This document shows, in pieces, positions 24,813 to 34,619 of a stretch of 64,000 bases of DNA. The translations under genes and the position numbers were made by a program. The stretch is from Citrobacter amalonaticus (GTDB lineage: Bacteria > Pseudomonadota > Gammaproteobacteria > Enterobacterales > Enterobacteriaceae): positions 1,922,001 to 1,986,000 of the forward strand of contig NZ_CP014015.2 in the NCBI RefSeq assembly GCF_001559075.2, given 5' to 3'. The notes beneath the pieces are model-generated. The model did no database searches. It saw only the letters and a list, made by a program, of their open reading frames with translations, and was not told where the DNA came from. Numbering within the stretch: the first letter of the stretch is position 1; each line of letters begins with the position of its first letter.

Positions 24813-25835
24813 CTATCTGTATATTAGCGAAACATTCATGTACGTAGAAACCTTTCCGGCAGGAAACGGTGTTGAAGGTTTGACGTTGATTCTGAATGTC
24901 GCAGTGTCATCATGAGCATTTTTGGTTGGCTCATATATTTTATAATTCGTATTAACCGGGATAATCTGGTAATTACCAAATAGTCGGCTAATTTGGAAAT
25001 TCAGCTTCCGTCCATCACTATCACTGGCACTAAACATGCCATTTGCCGCATCAACTACATTCTCCGGCTCAAAGCGGACATATAAACCATTCAGCAGTGC
25101 TTTATTTTTACACGAATAATATACTTTTAACTCTTTATATAAAGAGTTGCTATTGACATCACTTGGAGTTAATTTTCCAAAATCTAAGTTTTCTGTTGAA
25201 AGAGACATTGAACAGGTGGCATTATCTTGAAAAATAAGAGGAATCGTTCCCCCTAAAGCAGAACTCACATTCACCGCTGGGCTGTTTATCAGAGTATTTC
25301 CTACCGAAGGTGGCTGGATATAAACAGTATATTGACCCGTTTGCGCGCTTTGTATCCAATATTGATCATTTACGATAAGTCTTGCTTTACCCAGTACAGT
25401 GCCTGCGGGCCAGTCAACTGTACTAGCCCCGCTCATTCCATTATCACTATCCCATGGCGCAGCTTTGACGTTTTGGGAGATAATGTTACTGCCGTTACAA
25501 TACATACCCTCCAGTTGCCATTCAATGCCAGGATAAGGTGTCGTTATGGTGGTTGAGTTTTTACAAGTCCCTCCACTGGTCATTTTCATAACCATATTAC
25601 TTATCTTGGTTGCATTCTCTGTATAATCTGGAGCACAAGTCATACCATTTTGCACGGTGACTTCCAAAATTAACAATGGATCATTATCTGCTGACGTATA
25701 ACCATTCATCCAGTAATCATGATCACTGGCATCAGTATCAAAAAGTATCGTTCCTCCACTACAGTTAGCTGCCATGGCAGGTAACGAACAGAGTGATAAT
25801 AACGCGATGAAAAGAGAAAATATGAATTTACACAT
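24813..25835 (-). CDS. Large minor fimbrial subunit / adhesin, K99 FanF-like
   Basis: A 340-residue two-domain protein. The signal peptide ends PAMA before ANCSGG. The N-terminal half is a Cys- and Asn-rich domain (Cys in ANCSGG, GMTCAPD, GTCKNS, MYCNGS). The C-terminal half is pilin-like, ending KVSTYMNVSLIYR. K99 FanF has a similar size (about 333 residues) and place between chaperone and FanG. It is probably a tip or initiating subunit; receptor binding is inference. Confidence 0.8.
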   Translation of the reverse strand: MCKFIFSLFIALLSLCSLPAMAANCSGGTILFDTDASDHDYWMNGYTSADNDPLLILEVTVQNGMTCAPDYTENATKISNMVMKMTSGGTCKNSTTITTPYPGIEWQLEGMYCNGSNIISQNVKAAPWDSDNGMSGASTVDWPAGTVLGKARLIVNDQYWIQSAQTGQYTVYIQPPSVGNTLINSPAVNVSSALGGTIPLIFQDNATCSMSLSTENLDFGKLTPSDVNSNSLYKELKVYYSCKNKALLNGLYVRFEPENVVDAANGMFSASDSDGRKLNFQISRLFGNYQIIPVNTNYKIYEPTKNAHDDTATFRINVKPSTPFPAGKVSTYMNVSLIYR

Positions 25836-25854
25836 AATAAATGCCTTACACGTG

Positions 25855-26556
25855 TCAGAATTTGTTTAATTTATACTCTTTGTCAACACCATAATCATCA
25901 AATGCCACAATACTGATGCTGTTACCAGTAATTGACTTACCCAGAGAGACTTTTTCACCTGGCGCAAAAACAGATAGCTTATCTTTAAGATCCTCACTAA
26001 CTTTAATGGGCGTTCCGTTTTGTTTAACACTGATGATCGCAAAATAGTAAGGGGTGTCGTTCCAGAGAACGGCGTTGCCCTCACTGTTTATCACTTTAAT
26101 CTGTTGTTCGGCGTTTTCTCTTTTCTCTTTTAGCGCGTCAGGGCGATAAAACATTTTTACCTGGGTATGCAGCGCAATGGATAATGCATTCATACCTTCT
26201 TTTGGTGCTTTAGGGATCTCCTGGATATTGATCCAGAAAAGTGATTCTTTGTCTTTGGGTAACGCATCATTAATTTTCAGGATACGCAGGATTTGTTTGT
26301 GCTGATCGGCCACTTTAAAGAAGGTGGGGCTGGGCACAAAATAGACGTTTTTGTCATTCTGGTCCTGGTTTTCAATCCATATCTGCCCGCCATATTCCTG
26401 AGTGGACTGGTTATCAACCTGTACAGAAATATTCTCTCTTTTTTCATCAAAAACATAACGTGTGCTGTTAAGGACAAACGCCGCATGACTTGATGCTGTA
26501 AATAAAAACAGAGACGCGGAAATGAATAATTTTCTCAGTGTATTGTTCTTAGCCAC
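25855..26556 (-). CDS. Periplasmic fimbrial chaperone, K99 FanE-like
   Basis: A 233-residue PapD-like chaperone. It has a signal peptide ending SSHA before AFVLNSTRYVFDEKRE and the family block LPKDKESLFWINIQEIP. The start is taken as GTG at 26556 because AGGAG lies eight bases upstream and the signal peptide then begins correctly. The ATG at 26619 would add 21 residues inside the usher gene. It overlaps the usher 3' end by 8 bp. Confidence 0.9.
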   Translation of the reverse strand: MAKNNTLRKLFISASLFLFTASSHAAFVLNSTRYVFDEKRENISVQVDNQSTQEYGGQIWIENQDQNDKNVYFVPSPTFFKVADQHKQILRILKINDALPKDKESLFWINIQEIPKAPKEGMNALSIALHTQVKMFYRPDALKEKRENAEQQIKVINSEGNAVLWNDTPYYFAIISVKQNGTPIKVSEDLKDKLSVFAPGEKVSLGKSITGNSISIVAFDDYGVDKEYKLNKF

Positions 26557-28906
26557 ACTTAATCTCCTGTACTTTACCCATATCTTTCTGCAGCGGTCGT
26601 GAATCGAATTTGCAATCACCGACAGAAATTATCCCCTCATCTTTTTCTTCAAGATTCATTAACAGAATCCCGCCGTTGTTGACGTAGCCGATTTCCTGAT
26701 TTTCTGCGTTTTTAGCGATACTCCCCATTGGAATAACAAAGTCATTATTGCCGATCACTTTAACGATATACGTGTTAATTTTTCTGTATTTCACTTTTTT
26801 ATAGACAATTGCATTTTCTGTCGGTGTCACATTAATTGCGTTTTCTGTTAATTCAACGTTATGCGGCAGGTTATCCGCGTTGACCGTAATGGTATTATTG
26901 TTATAAGCCGTTAACGGTATGACGGCACGGCCTTTTTTGTCACCAGGCATCGATCCATTAAATCTGACGCCTGGAACATCTTCCATTTGGACAACCGCAA
27001 TTTCATCGTTTTTCACAGGCGTAAAAATAACACCTGCATCTGGGACGCCAATGATACTTCCCCCAATGTGGAAGGATGAACTTGACGTGCTCCCCATTTG
27101 CGAATAGCTAGCCGACGTTTGTACCCCATCAAACAGATAAGAAGCGGAAATTGCGCTTCCTGTTGTGTTCCGCGACTGGCTGATGGAGGCGTTATAGCTC
27201 AAGCGAGAATTAATACTTCCGGAAACACCGGTATTGTAATTCGTGCCGTTACGACGATCATAATTTATGCCAGAGTAACTATATTGCGCTTTATCAAACA
27301 CGCTGAAGGGTACGCTAAGGGATACCCCGGCGTTATAATCGTTTTCCATCCCCTGCAACCGGGAATAGCCTGCATTCAGGGAGACTGATATATTATTAAA
27401 ACTCTTGCTGAGATTTACGTTTGCACCTACCTCACTGGAACTGTCCCAGTAATCTTCCTTCCAGGCTGACATGTTGAAGAACACATTCATTTCCGGGAGT
27501 TGATACGTGATTATCGATTCATATCGCTGTTTGGGTCTGTTGTTTAGCAGATTGTAATAGCGATAGTTGAAATCCGCGTAATCAATGTAATTTTCTGAGT
27601 TAAAGCGATAGCCAATTAACTGTAAATTCGCGTTTTCCCCTAAGGCGCGGGCATATTTCACCGATGCGCTAAAGCCGTTCATCGTTTTGCCATTATGGTA
27701 TTTTGCCTGCGACAGGTTGCCACTCATTGCCACGGCACCAAACCAGCCGAAAGAACGGATAAGACCCAAACCAACGTTGTTATAGTTTTTATCTACCAGC
27801 GCAGAGGTATTAAGCGTAAAGGGCTCAAAACCATAATCATAGGTCATCTGCGCGAATAAACTGTCATCATCACGCTTGTCACTGTATTGGTCAACTTTGC
27901 TACCTACCGCAATATTGTAATTGTAATTTCCAGGTTTTAATAAATTGGGCAGCACAGCGACCGGGAATCGCTGTTCTTTTACCGAACCATCCTCTTCATA
28001 AATTTTTAAAATAATGTCACCCGAATACACGCCGGTCAGATCGTTAATCACAAAAGGACCCGGCGGGACCACGAACGATTTTAATGTGTATCCGCCTTGT
28101 TCGACAGTGACACGGGCATGTGTTCTGGCAATACCATTAATTACCGGTGCATAAGACTGAGAGTCCCAGGGATACATATCCTGATTGGATTTTAACTGTG
28201 CGCCATAAAAGGTAAAACCATCGTTCAGGGTATTATAAGACTGGGTTTTACCAATCAGGATATCTGATTTTATCGATTTTATCGCATGCGTTAACAGCAG
28301 GTTATTGCTCTGGAATTTTTCTCCCTGATACGCGTATCCTCTCCCAAGCAGAACCCATTCGCCTATATTGATCTGACCTTCGATATTGCCGTATGTTGTC
28401 CGGTCCTGGTCACTTGATTTTGATGTATTGACATCATAGGCGAGTTTGAAACCGGCACTGCCATAATCCCAGGCACCGCCTTCTTTTTTATTATCGATAA
28501 AGCCAGCCTGAGGCATCTCGATTGACAACTCCTGCAGGGAAGGATCAAATTTAACCCGACTGTTCTTCTCTTTATCAAGAAGATAGCAGTTGCGTGCCGG
28601 ATTAAGATACTGTTTATAGAATTCTTTATTAATAAAAATGCCTTTTCCCTGTAACCATTTATCAGAAAGACAAATATGCTCAGCATCATCATTGCTGATT
28701 ACTAATTCTACAGAGGTCGCTGTTTTAGAACCGTTAAAAAGTAGATCGACAACATAGTTTCCCGGGATGTTTTGTCCGGTATTCTTTAGTACTTCAGGTA
28801 CCTCTTTGCTGCCACCACGGATAAAACTGTAATTAAAATCGTCGGCAAGAATTTCATTCGACCATAAATGAAAAATGATAGCGATACATAATACTTTAAT
28901 TTTCAT
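26549..28906 (-). CDS. Outer-membrane fimbrial usher, K99 FanD-like
   Basis: A 785-residue usher, short for the family but close to K99 FanD in length. It has a signal peptide ending EILA before DDFNYSFIRGG. The N-terminal domain, the barrel with PGPFVINDLTG in the plug-proximal region, and a C-terminal domain with the two cysteines (VGDCKFDS, VQEIKCG) follow. AAGGAAAGGAA precedes the ATG. The order pilin-usher-chaperone is that of fanC-fanD-fanE and differs from operon 1. Confidence 0.92.
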   Translation of the reverse strand: MKIKVLCIAIIFHLWSNEILADDFNYSFIRGGSKEVPEVLKNTGQNIPGNYVVDLLFNGSKTATSVELVISNDDAEHICLSDKWLQGKGIFINKEFYKQYLNPARNCYLLDKEKNSRVKFDPSLQELSIEMPQAGFIDNKKEGGAWDYGSAGFKLAYDVNTSKSSDQDRTTYGNIEGQINIGEWVLLGRGYAYQGEKFQSNNLLLTHAIKSIKSDILIGKTQSYNTLNDGFTFYGAQLKSNQDMYPWDSQSYAPVINGIARTHARVTVEQGGYTLKSFVVPPGPFVINDLTGVYSGDIILKIYEEDGSVKEQRFPVAVLPNLLKPGNYNYNIAVGSKVDQYSDKRDDDSLFAQMTYDYGFEPFTLNTSALVDKNYNNVGLGLIRSFGWFGAVAMSGNLSQAKYHNGKTMNGFSASVKYARALGENANLQLIGYRFNSENYIDYADFNYRYYNLLNNRPKQRYESIITYQLPEMNVFFNMSAWKEDYWDSSSEVGANVNLSKSFNNISVSLNAGYSRLQGMENDYNAGVSLSVPFSVFDKAQYSYSGINYDRRNGTNYNTGVSGSINSRLSYNASISQSRNTTGSAISASYLFDGVQTSASYSQMGSTSSSSFHIGGSIIGVPDAGVIFTPVKNDEIAVVQMEDVPGVRFNGSMPGDKKGRAVIPLTAYNNNTITVNADNLPHNVELTENAINVTPTENAIVYKKVKYRKINTYIVKVIGNNDFVIPMGSIAKNAENQEIGYVNNGGILLMNLEEKDEGIISVGDCKFDSRPLQKDMGKVQEIKCG

Positions 28907-28938
28907 TTCCTTTCCTTGCCGACGGATATCATATTAAT

Positions 28939-28958
28939 AAGGGAGTAAATACTCCCTT
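28939..28958 (-). other. Intercistronic hairpin between pilin and usher genes, operon 2
   Basis: AAGGGAGT and ACTCCCTT form an 8-bp stem with loop AAAT, 15 bases after the pilin stop on the minus strand and followed by TTATTAATATG. It probably attenuates usher expression or stabilises pilin mRNA. Confidence 0.55.
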
Positions 28959-28973
28959 TTGAACTCACGATGA

Positions 28974-29507
28974 TTATTTATAGGTTACAACATAGCTTGC
29001 AGAAGCATTGAATAGGCCAGCAGTCAAAGCAGCAGCCGGTTTTGCAAGTGCTGCGTTATAGTCAAAGGATTTAATACCTCCCTGCATGTTATAATCAAAA
29101 GAGGTTTGTCCTTGTTTAATAATTGCACTAGAGCCTTTTTGGGTAGCATTAGTAGCGGCAATTAACAGATAAGCATTAGTACCCCCGGTAGTAGTGTTAC
29201 CAATACCTGCCGTACCCAGTGTTGAGGCTGTCCAGGTTACATTAGCAGAAGCTTTAGCAAGGCAACCGGGGTCTTGAGGTACTAATTTAAATTGAACAGT
29301 GGTACCATTTGCCGTTGAGGTGCTTGGAAGAACACCTAAATTTACATTTGAAATATCCCCACCAGCGCTATCTTTCAAAGAAAGATCACAAGTTGCGGTC
29401 GAAACACTCCCCGTAAAGTTTACAGTACCGGTGTTTGGTGCAGCCATAGCACTAGACGCTACACCCAGAACTGCCACAATTGCCGAACCTAAAATCAGCT
29501 TTTTCAT
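28974..29507 (-). CDS. Major fimbrial subunit, K99 FanC-like
   Basis: A 177-residue pilin. The signal peptide ends SSAMA before APNTGTVNFTG. The cysteines are in TATCDLS and DPGCLAKA, and the C-terminal end is ASYVVTYK. The blocks NTGTVNF, VQFKLVPQDPGCLAKA and IKSFDYNAAL recall K99 FanC (from memory of that sequence). The start at 29507 has GGAG seven bases upstream, so the ATG at 29519 is rejected. First gene of the operon; divergent from the autotransporter gene. Confidence 0.88.
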   Translation of the reverse strand: MKKLILGSAIVAVLGVASSAMAAPNTGTVNFTGSVSTATCDLSLKDSAGGDISNVNLGVLPSTSTANGTTVQFKLVPQDPGCLAKASANVTWTASTLGTAGIGNTTTGGTNAYLLIAATNATQKGSSAIIKQGQTSFDYNMQGGIKSFDYNAALAKPAAALTAGLFNASASYVVTYK

Positions 29508-29852
29508 TTTATGCTCCATTACTAATAGGCTTAATTCTTAAGTCAGCTCATAACAATCTTAATGAGCGAGACAGAATATATTGCCATCAAAAATTTCTGG
29601 CAAATCCTAAAGCGCTGATCATTACTTTCTTATCGGCTTTTTTTATTTGTCATTTCGTTGGTTATATAGTTTCAATTTTCGTAACTAATTTTTTTATTTT
29701 CTGTAAGGGGAATAAAATAGAGTAAAGGTGGCAGTATGTTTATCATAATACTCTTTCAGGATATAAGAATAAAAAAGACCCATTATTTTATTGACTGATT
29801 CTGGTTTTTATTGATTTTTAGTCATTTAATCTGATAGTTGCCGGGGAATAAA
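29508..29852. promoter_or_regulatory. AT-rich divergent control region between K99-like fimbria and SPATE gene
   Basis: About 345 bp, strongly AT-rich, with no credible ORF. It must carry the promoters of both divergent virulence-type transcription units. No single promoter can be fixed by eye. It is a plausible target for H-NS and for the AraC-type activator encoded at 34620. Confidence 0.6.
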
Positions 29853-32800
29853 GTGAATAAAGTATATGCAATAAAAAAAACAGAAAGGGCGAAGCTGTTG
29901 TCGTTTCAGAAGTCAGTAGAGGGATAAGGAGGATAAGGAAGTGTCAAATAGTACGAACATCCCTGAATGCCTTGCTTATCAGCATGACAGGATTAGTATA
30001 TCCTCTATCATCAGAGGCTTCAGTTAGCGTACACAGTATTCCTTACCAGACATATCGCGATTTTGCTGAGAACAAAGGCCTGTTTAAGCCAGGTGCAGAA
30101 AACATTCCGCTATATGATAAAAATGGATCTATCGTAACCACGCTAAATAAAGCACCCATGATAGATTTCAGTCCAACTGACACAAATGGTATTGGAACGT
30201 TAGTTGCACCACAATATATCGTCAGCGTGAAACACAACGTGGGTTATAAACAGGTGAAGTTTGGTTACAGTGACGACACCAGCTATACCTTGGTAGAAAG
30301 AAATAACCACTGGCGGGATTTCCATCGGCCTCGACTGAACAAAATTGTGACAGAGGTTGTGCCTCTTGACATGACCAGTGCGGGGATTGCAAAAGGTACA
30401 TATCAGAATAAAGAGCGGTTTCCCGTTTTCTATCGGGTCGGTACGGGAACGCAATATGTCAGAGATATCACTGGCAATCCAGTGCATATTGCTGGTGGGT
30501 ATGTTTATAAAACGGGAGGAATTGTTAATCCTCCCGTTATATCGGACTGGAGTTTCGTCACGGATATAGATGATTCTCCCCTCTCTTCTTATGGTGCTCC
30601 AGGGGACAGTGGTTCTCCGCTTTTTGCCTGGGATACTGAGAAAAATAAATGGGTCGTTGCAGCTGTACTACATTCCTGGGCCCAAGTTAAAGGGCGCAGG
30701 AACTGGTATACGATAATCCCTGTCGGTGATGTGGTTAAAACCATGAAGCTGAACGCTGATGCCCCGGTCAATACGCAACACAATGAAGGCGATATCCACT
30801 GGACTTATGATGACAAAACCGGCGTTGGCACATTAACCCAGGGAGCGGCCTCATGGTCAATGCATGGTAATCAGGGGGCAACCTGGCCTGCTTCATTGAA
30901 CAGCGGTAAAGATCTCACCTTCCAGGGCGGCGGCTCTGTGGTGTTAGAAAATAGCGTTCACCAGGGGGCGGGGACGCTGACCTTTGATGATGATTACATT
31001 ATTAAGCCCCTGGATTCTCAGACCTGGAAAGGTGGCGGGATCATTGTTAACGGCGATCATACTGTCGACTGGCAGGTGAACGGTGTTCAGGGGGATAACC
31101 TGCACAAGCTCGGTACCGGGACACTGAAAGTGAACGGCACGGGTATCAACCCCGGTGGGCTGAATGTTGGCGAAGGGACGGTGGTTCTGGCGCAACGGCC
31201 GGACAGCGACGGCAACGTTCAGGCCTTTAATAATGTCAGTATTGTGAGTGGTCGCCCAACCGTTGTGTTAAGCGATGACAAACAGGTTAATCCCGACAAT
31301 ATCAAATGGGGCTATCGCGGCGGTAAGCTCGATATCAACGGTAACAGCCTCACCTTCCATCAGCTTAACGGCGCGGACGACGGGGCGATCCTGACCAACA
31401 ACGGGAAGCATGCCACCGTCAATCTGGATTTCAACAAAGCAGATGCCACAACGGCGGTTGCCAACATCTGGCATGGCCACTTCACCGGCAATGTTGATGT
31501 CAAAAATACCGTTACGCCCGCAACGCAGAATGACTTTGTCATGGATGGCGGGATGAACACGCAGGGGAGCTTCACCCAGCAAAATGGCCGTCTGTTTGTC
31601 CAGGGGCATCCGGTTATCCATGCCGTCAGCAGTCAGGGCGTAGCGGATAAGCTGAAAGCGCTGGGCGACAACTCTGTTCTCACCCAACCGGTTTCCTTTA
31701 CCCAGAGTGACTGGGAGACCCGCCAGTTCAGCCTGAAGCAGCTTGATCTGTACAACGCTGACTTCAGTCTGGCGAGGAATGCCAGCCTTAATACAGATAT
31801 TAATGCCGACCATTCCACCGTAACGCTGGGCAGTGAAGACCTCTATATCGATCTCAATGACGGGAACGGTGTGAAAACCACGCCGTCACTCGGGCAGTCC
31901 AAAGCGACAAACGACGCCGATCAGAGCCGTTTCACCGGACGTGTACAGCTGAATAACGGCTCCACCCTTAACATTAATGAACACTTTACCGGCGGGATTG
32001 ACAGCGCAGACAGTGCAGTGACCGTGGCGTCCAGCGATGCCGTTCTCAGCCAGTACAGCCGTTTCAGTCGCTCACCGCTGTCGCTGGCCGATGGCGCGAA
32101 GCTGACGGCCACCTCCGGTCTGGTCTCTGACAGTGAAGTGACTGCCGGTGCGGGATCAACGCTTTCACTGTTATCCGGCGAGTACTCGGCTGAGCGCTGG
32201 CATCTTGACGGACAGGGCACCGTGCTGAATGTCGGCGCGGGTAGCGTGATGACAGGCACTATTCAGGCGGATGATGTGGCCAGCCTGAATTTTGGTACAG
32301 CAGAGGACACCAGTAAGGATCTGTTCACAGTTTATGGTGGCAACCTGAGCGCGCCACTGGCTGATGTGACGATGACGAATACCCTCTGGCAGGCGGACGG
32401 GCAGTCCGTGGTGAAATCCCTCGACCTGCAGGGTTCAGAGGTGCGCTTTGGCAATGCCGGCGCGCCGGGTTCTCTGACGGTGGACACCCTGACGGCCAGC
32501 AACAGCCAGTTCATCATGAACACTGACGGTAAAACGGCAGATACGGTAACGGTTAAGCAGTCGCTGTCCGGTAAAAACAATACGCTGGTTGTTGTTCCGT
32601 CTGTGGCTTCAGTGAGCCAGGGTGCGTCACCCGTCGCGTTAGTGACGGCGCCGAAAGCGACGTCTGCCGGGGTGTTCACGATGAAGCCGGTGACACAGCG
32701 CGCAGGTGTTCATACCTTCACGCCGCAGCTGGACATCGTGGAGAGCGGGAACAGTAAACAATGGCGGCTGGAAGGATTTGATATCCAGCAGGACAACGCG

Positions 32801-33697
32801 GCGCTGCAGGCCAGCAAATCCGTTATGAATACGGGATATAAAAACTTCCTGACGGAGATGAACAACCTGAACTACCGCATGGGCGACCTGCGCAACACTC
32901 ACGGTGAAACCGGGGCGTGGGCGCGAGTCTTCAGCGGTACGGGTTCCGCAGATGCGGGTTATTCCAACAGCTGGACTCACCTGCAGACCGGGGCCGACAG
33001 AAAACACGCGTTTGATGGCGGCGACCTGTTTACCGGTGTGACGGCAACGTTCACTCACAGTAACAGCCATGGCGATGGCTGGGCCGGTCAGACGAAGTCA
33101 ACCGGTATCGGTCTTTATGCTTCTGCGATGTTTGACTCCGGGCTGTATGTGGATGCCATCGGTAAATATGTTCGTCACGACAACCACTATTCGGTAAGTG
33201 AAACCGGAATGCCGGAGCAGGATTACCGCTCGCACTCCTGGTATCTGGGTGCAGAAACCGGCTGGCGCGTCTCGTTACCCGGCGAAACCTTTGTCCAGCC
33301 GCAGACGGAACTGGTTTATGGCTCGGTGTCAGGAAGCCGGTTTGACTGGCAGTCGGCAGGCTCAGACATCCGTATGCAGCGTAAGCAGGATAATCCGTTG
33401 ATAGGTCGTACGGGGGTGGAGTCCGGAAAAACGTTCAGGGGTAAAGACTGGGAGCTGACGACGCTGGCGGGCGTTCATTATCAGTATGACCTGTTTAATC
33501 CTGAGGAGACGGTCGTCCGTGATTTTGCCGGGGAAACTCGTATTAAGAATGGTAAAGATAGCCGGGTTAACTTCAGTTTAGGTGTTAATGCCAGAATCAA
33601 AGAAAACACCAGGATTAGTCTTAATATAGAGCGTTCGGCCTTCGGACATTACGATATTGATAAAGCAATTAACGCCAATATCCGTTATATGTTCTGA
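29853..33697 (+). CDS. Serine protease autotransporter (SPATE), signal region frameshifted at an A8 run
   Basis: The main frame (29972-33697, 1241 codons counted from a TTG) encodes an S6 protease domain. Numbering from that TTG, the triad is His88 (SVKHN), Asp116 (RDFHRPRLNK) and Ser213 (GDSGSP). A long beta-helix passenger follows. The SPATE cleavage site is EMNN|LN, Asn964-Asn965, and a 277-residue beta-barrel ends in Phe. The expected extended signal peptide is in another frame: GTG at 29853, after GGGGA, gives VNKVYAIKK and then stops. The motif VVVSEVSRGIRR lies in the main frame. The switch point is eight A's at 29873-29880; nine would give one 1281-residue protein. Substrate class is unknown. 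It may be phase-variable, slippage-dependent or inactive. Confidence 0.88.
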
Positions 33698-33716
33698 GTT
33701 TTTATTATGAGTAAGG

Positions 33717-33747
33717 AAAAGCCTGAGCGAATAGTTCAGGCTTTTTT
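33717..33747 (+). terminator. Rho-independent terminator of SPATE gene
   Basis: AAAAGCCTGA, a 9-nt loop, then TCAGGCTTTTTT, 19 bp after the stop. A canonical stem and T-run. Confidence 0.9.
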
Positions 33748-33907
33748 ATCAATTAATTGCAAGTGAGAATTAAATCTATTTGCAAAATGGTTGGTTGTGT
33801 AGAATTTTATCGTATTGCGCTATTTTTTAGGGTGGTTTTTGTTCTTTTCATACTTTATAGTCACTTTTAGTTAAGGTATCTAATACATTCGATAGCTAAG
33901 AGTTCTT

Positions 33908-34408
33908 ATGTCCGTTGCTTTTTTGTTGGCAAGTAAAAACGCCTATTTTAATTATGGCTTGACACTGCTCTCTGATGATAACCCAGATATTAAATGTTAT
34001 GAGTACAGAGAGGTTGATTCTGATCATGATATGCTTAATGAATATAATAAAGTGTATCTGGTTTGCGACAGGGATGATTACTTCGCTTACTGCTTTCTTA
34101 TGGAAAAATTCCCGGTGACGTGTCTTTCCCTTCATCAGCTTTCGTACCGACATAAGAAACTGCGAGTCTTGACGAGTTGCAAACCCTCGCCTGTTTCAGT
34201 GTTCAACGACTTTACGGAGGATGAACGAAAAATTGTCTATTTATATTTTTTTAAGAGGAAGAGAGTCAGGGAGATCGCGACGCTAACACAGCTAAAAGAG
34301 AATGCTATTTATTATAGAATACGCGAGATAAAAATTAAACTTGGTGCGGAATCTACCAGAAAGCTTCCGCTCTTACTTAATGATTTTTTTCTGGTGTCAA
34401 ATATCTGA
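33908..34408 (+). CDS. Small LuxR-type HTH regulator, AT-rich
   Basis: A 166-residue protein. The C-terminal 60 residues look like a LuxR/GerE HTH (FTEDERKIVYLYFFKRKRVREI...AIYYRIREIKIKL, about 102-150). The N-terminal 95 residues contain no receiver-domain aspartate motif I recognise and several Tyr/Asp/Cys. The RBS is weak (AAGAG). Its place between the SPATE gene and the AraC regulator, in an AT-rich stretch, suggests a virulence-linked regulator. Function is otherwise unknown. Confidence 0.7.
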   Translation: MSVAFLLASKNAYFNYGLTLLSDDNPDIKCYEYREVDSDHDMLNEYNKVYLVCDRDDYFAYCFLMEKFPVTCLSLHQLSYRHKKLRVLTSCKPSPVSVFNDFTEDERKIVYLYFFKRKRVREIATLTQLKENAIYYRIREIKIKLGAESTRKLPLLLNDFFLVSNI

Positions 34409-34483
34409 TTGCTGTTTCTTCGCATGATTTCTCATTGAAAATATTTAAATTGCTAACTATATCATCAGAGCCTGTGGGTAACG

Positions 34484-34508
34484 CTATGTATTTTAAAGAA
34501 ATACATAG
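34484..34508. repeat. Perfect 10-bp inverted repeat upstream of AraC-type gene
   Basis: CTATGTATTT and AAATACATAG are separated by TAAAG. It lies 111 bp upstream of the regulator start. An A-run rather than a T-run follows, so it is not an intrinsic terminator for the gene before it. It could be an operator or a leader hairpin. Confidence 0.5.
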
Positions 34509-34619
34509 TTAAAAAAGTAATAATTAAAATTATAGACTATTTCGTTAATTAAAAATTTCCGAGTTTACATGGCTGATAACCCATGAAATTATATGCATAC
34601 AAAGCATGGGGGTGACTGT

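Noticed and set aside
29941..30030. GTG at 29941 after AAGGAGG as the true SPATE start
   Set aside because: It opens a different frame from the protease and stops within about 30 codons, so it cannot supply the N-terminus.
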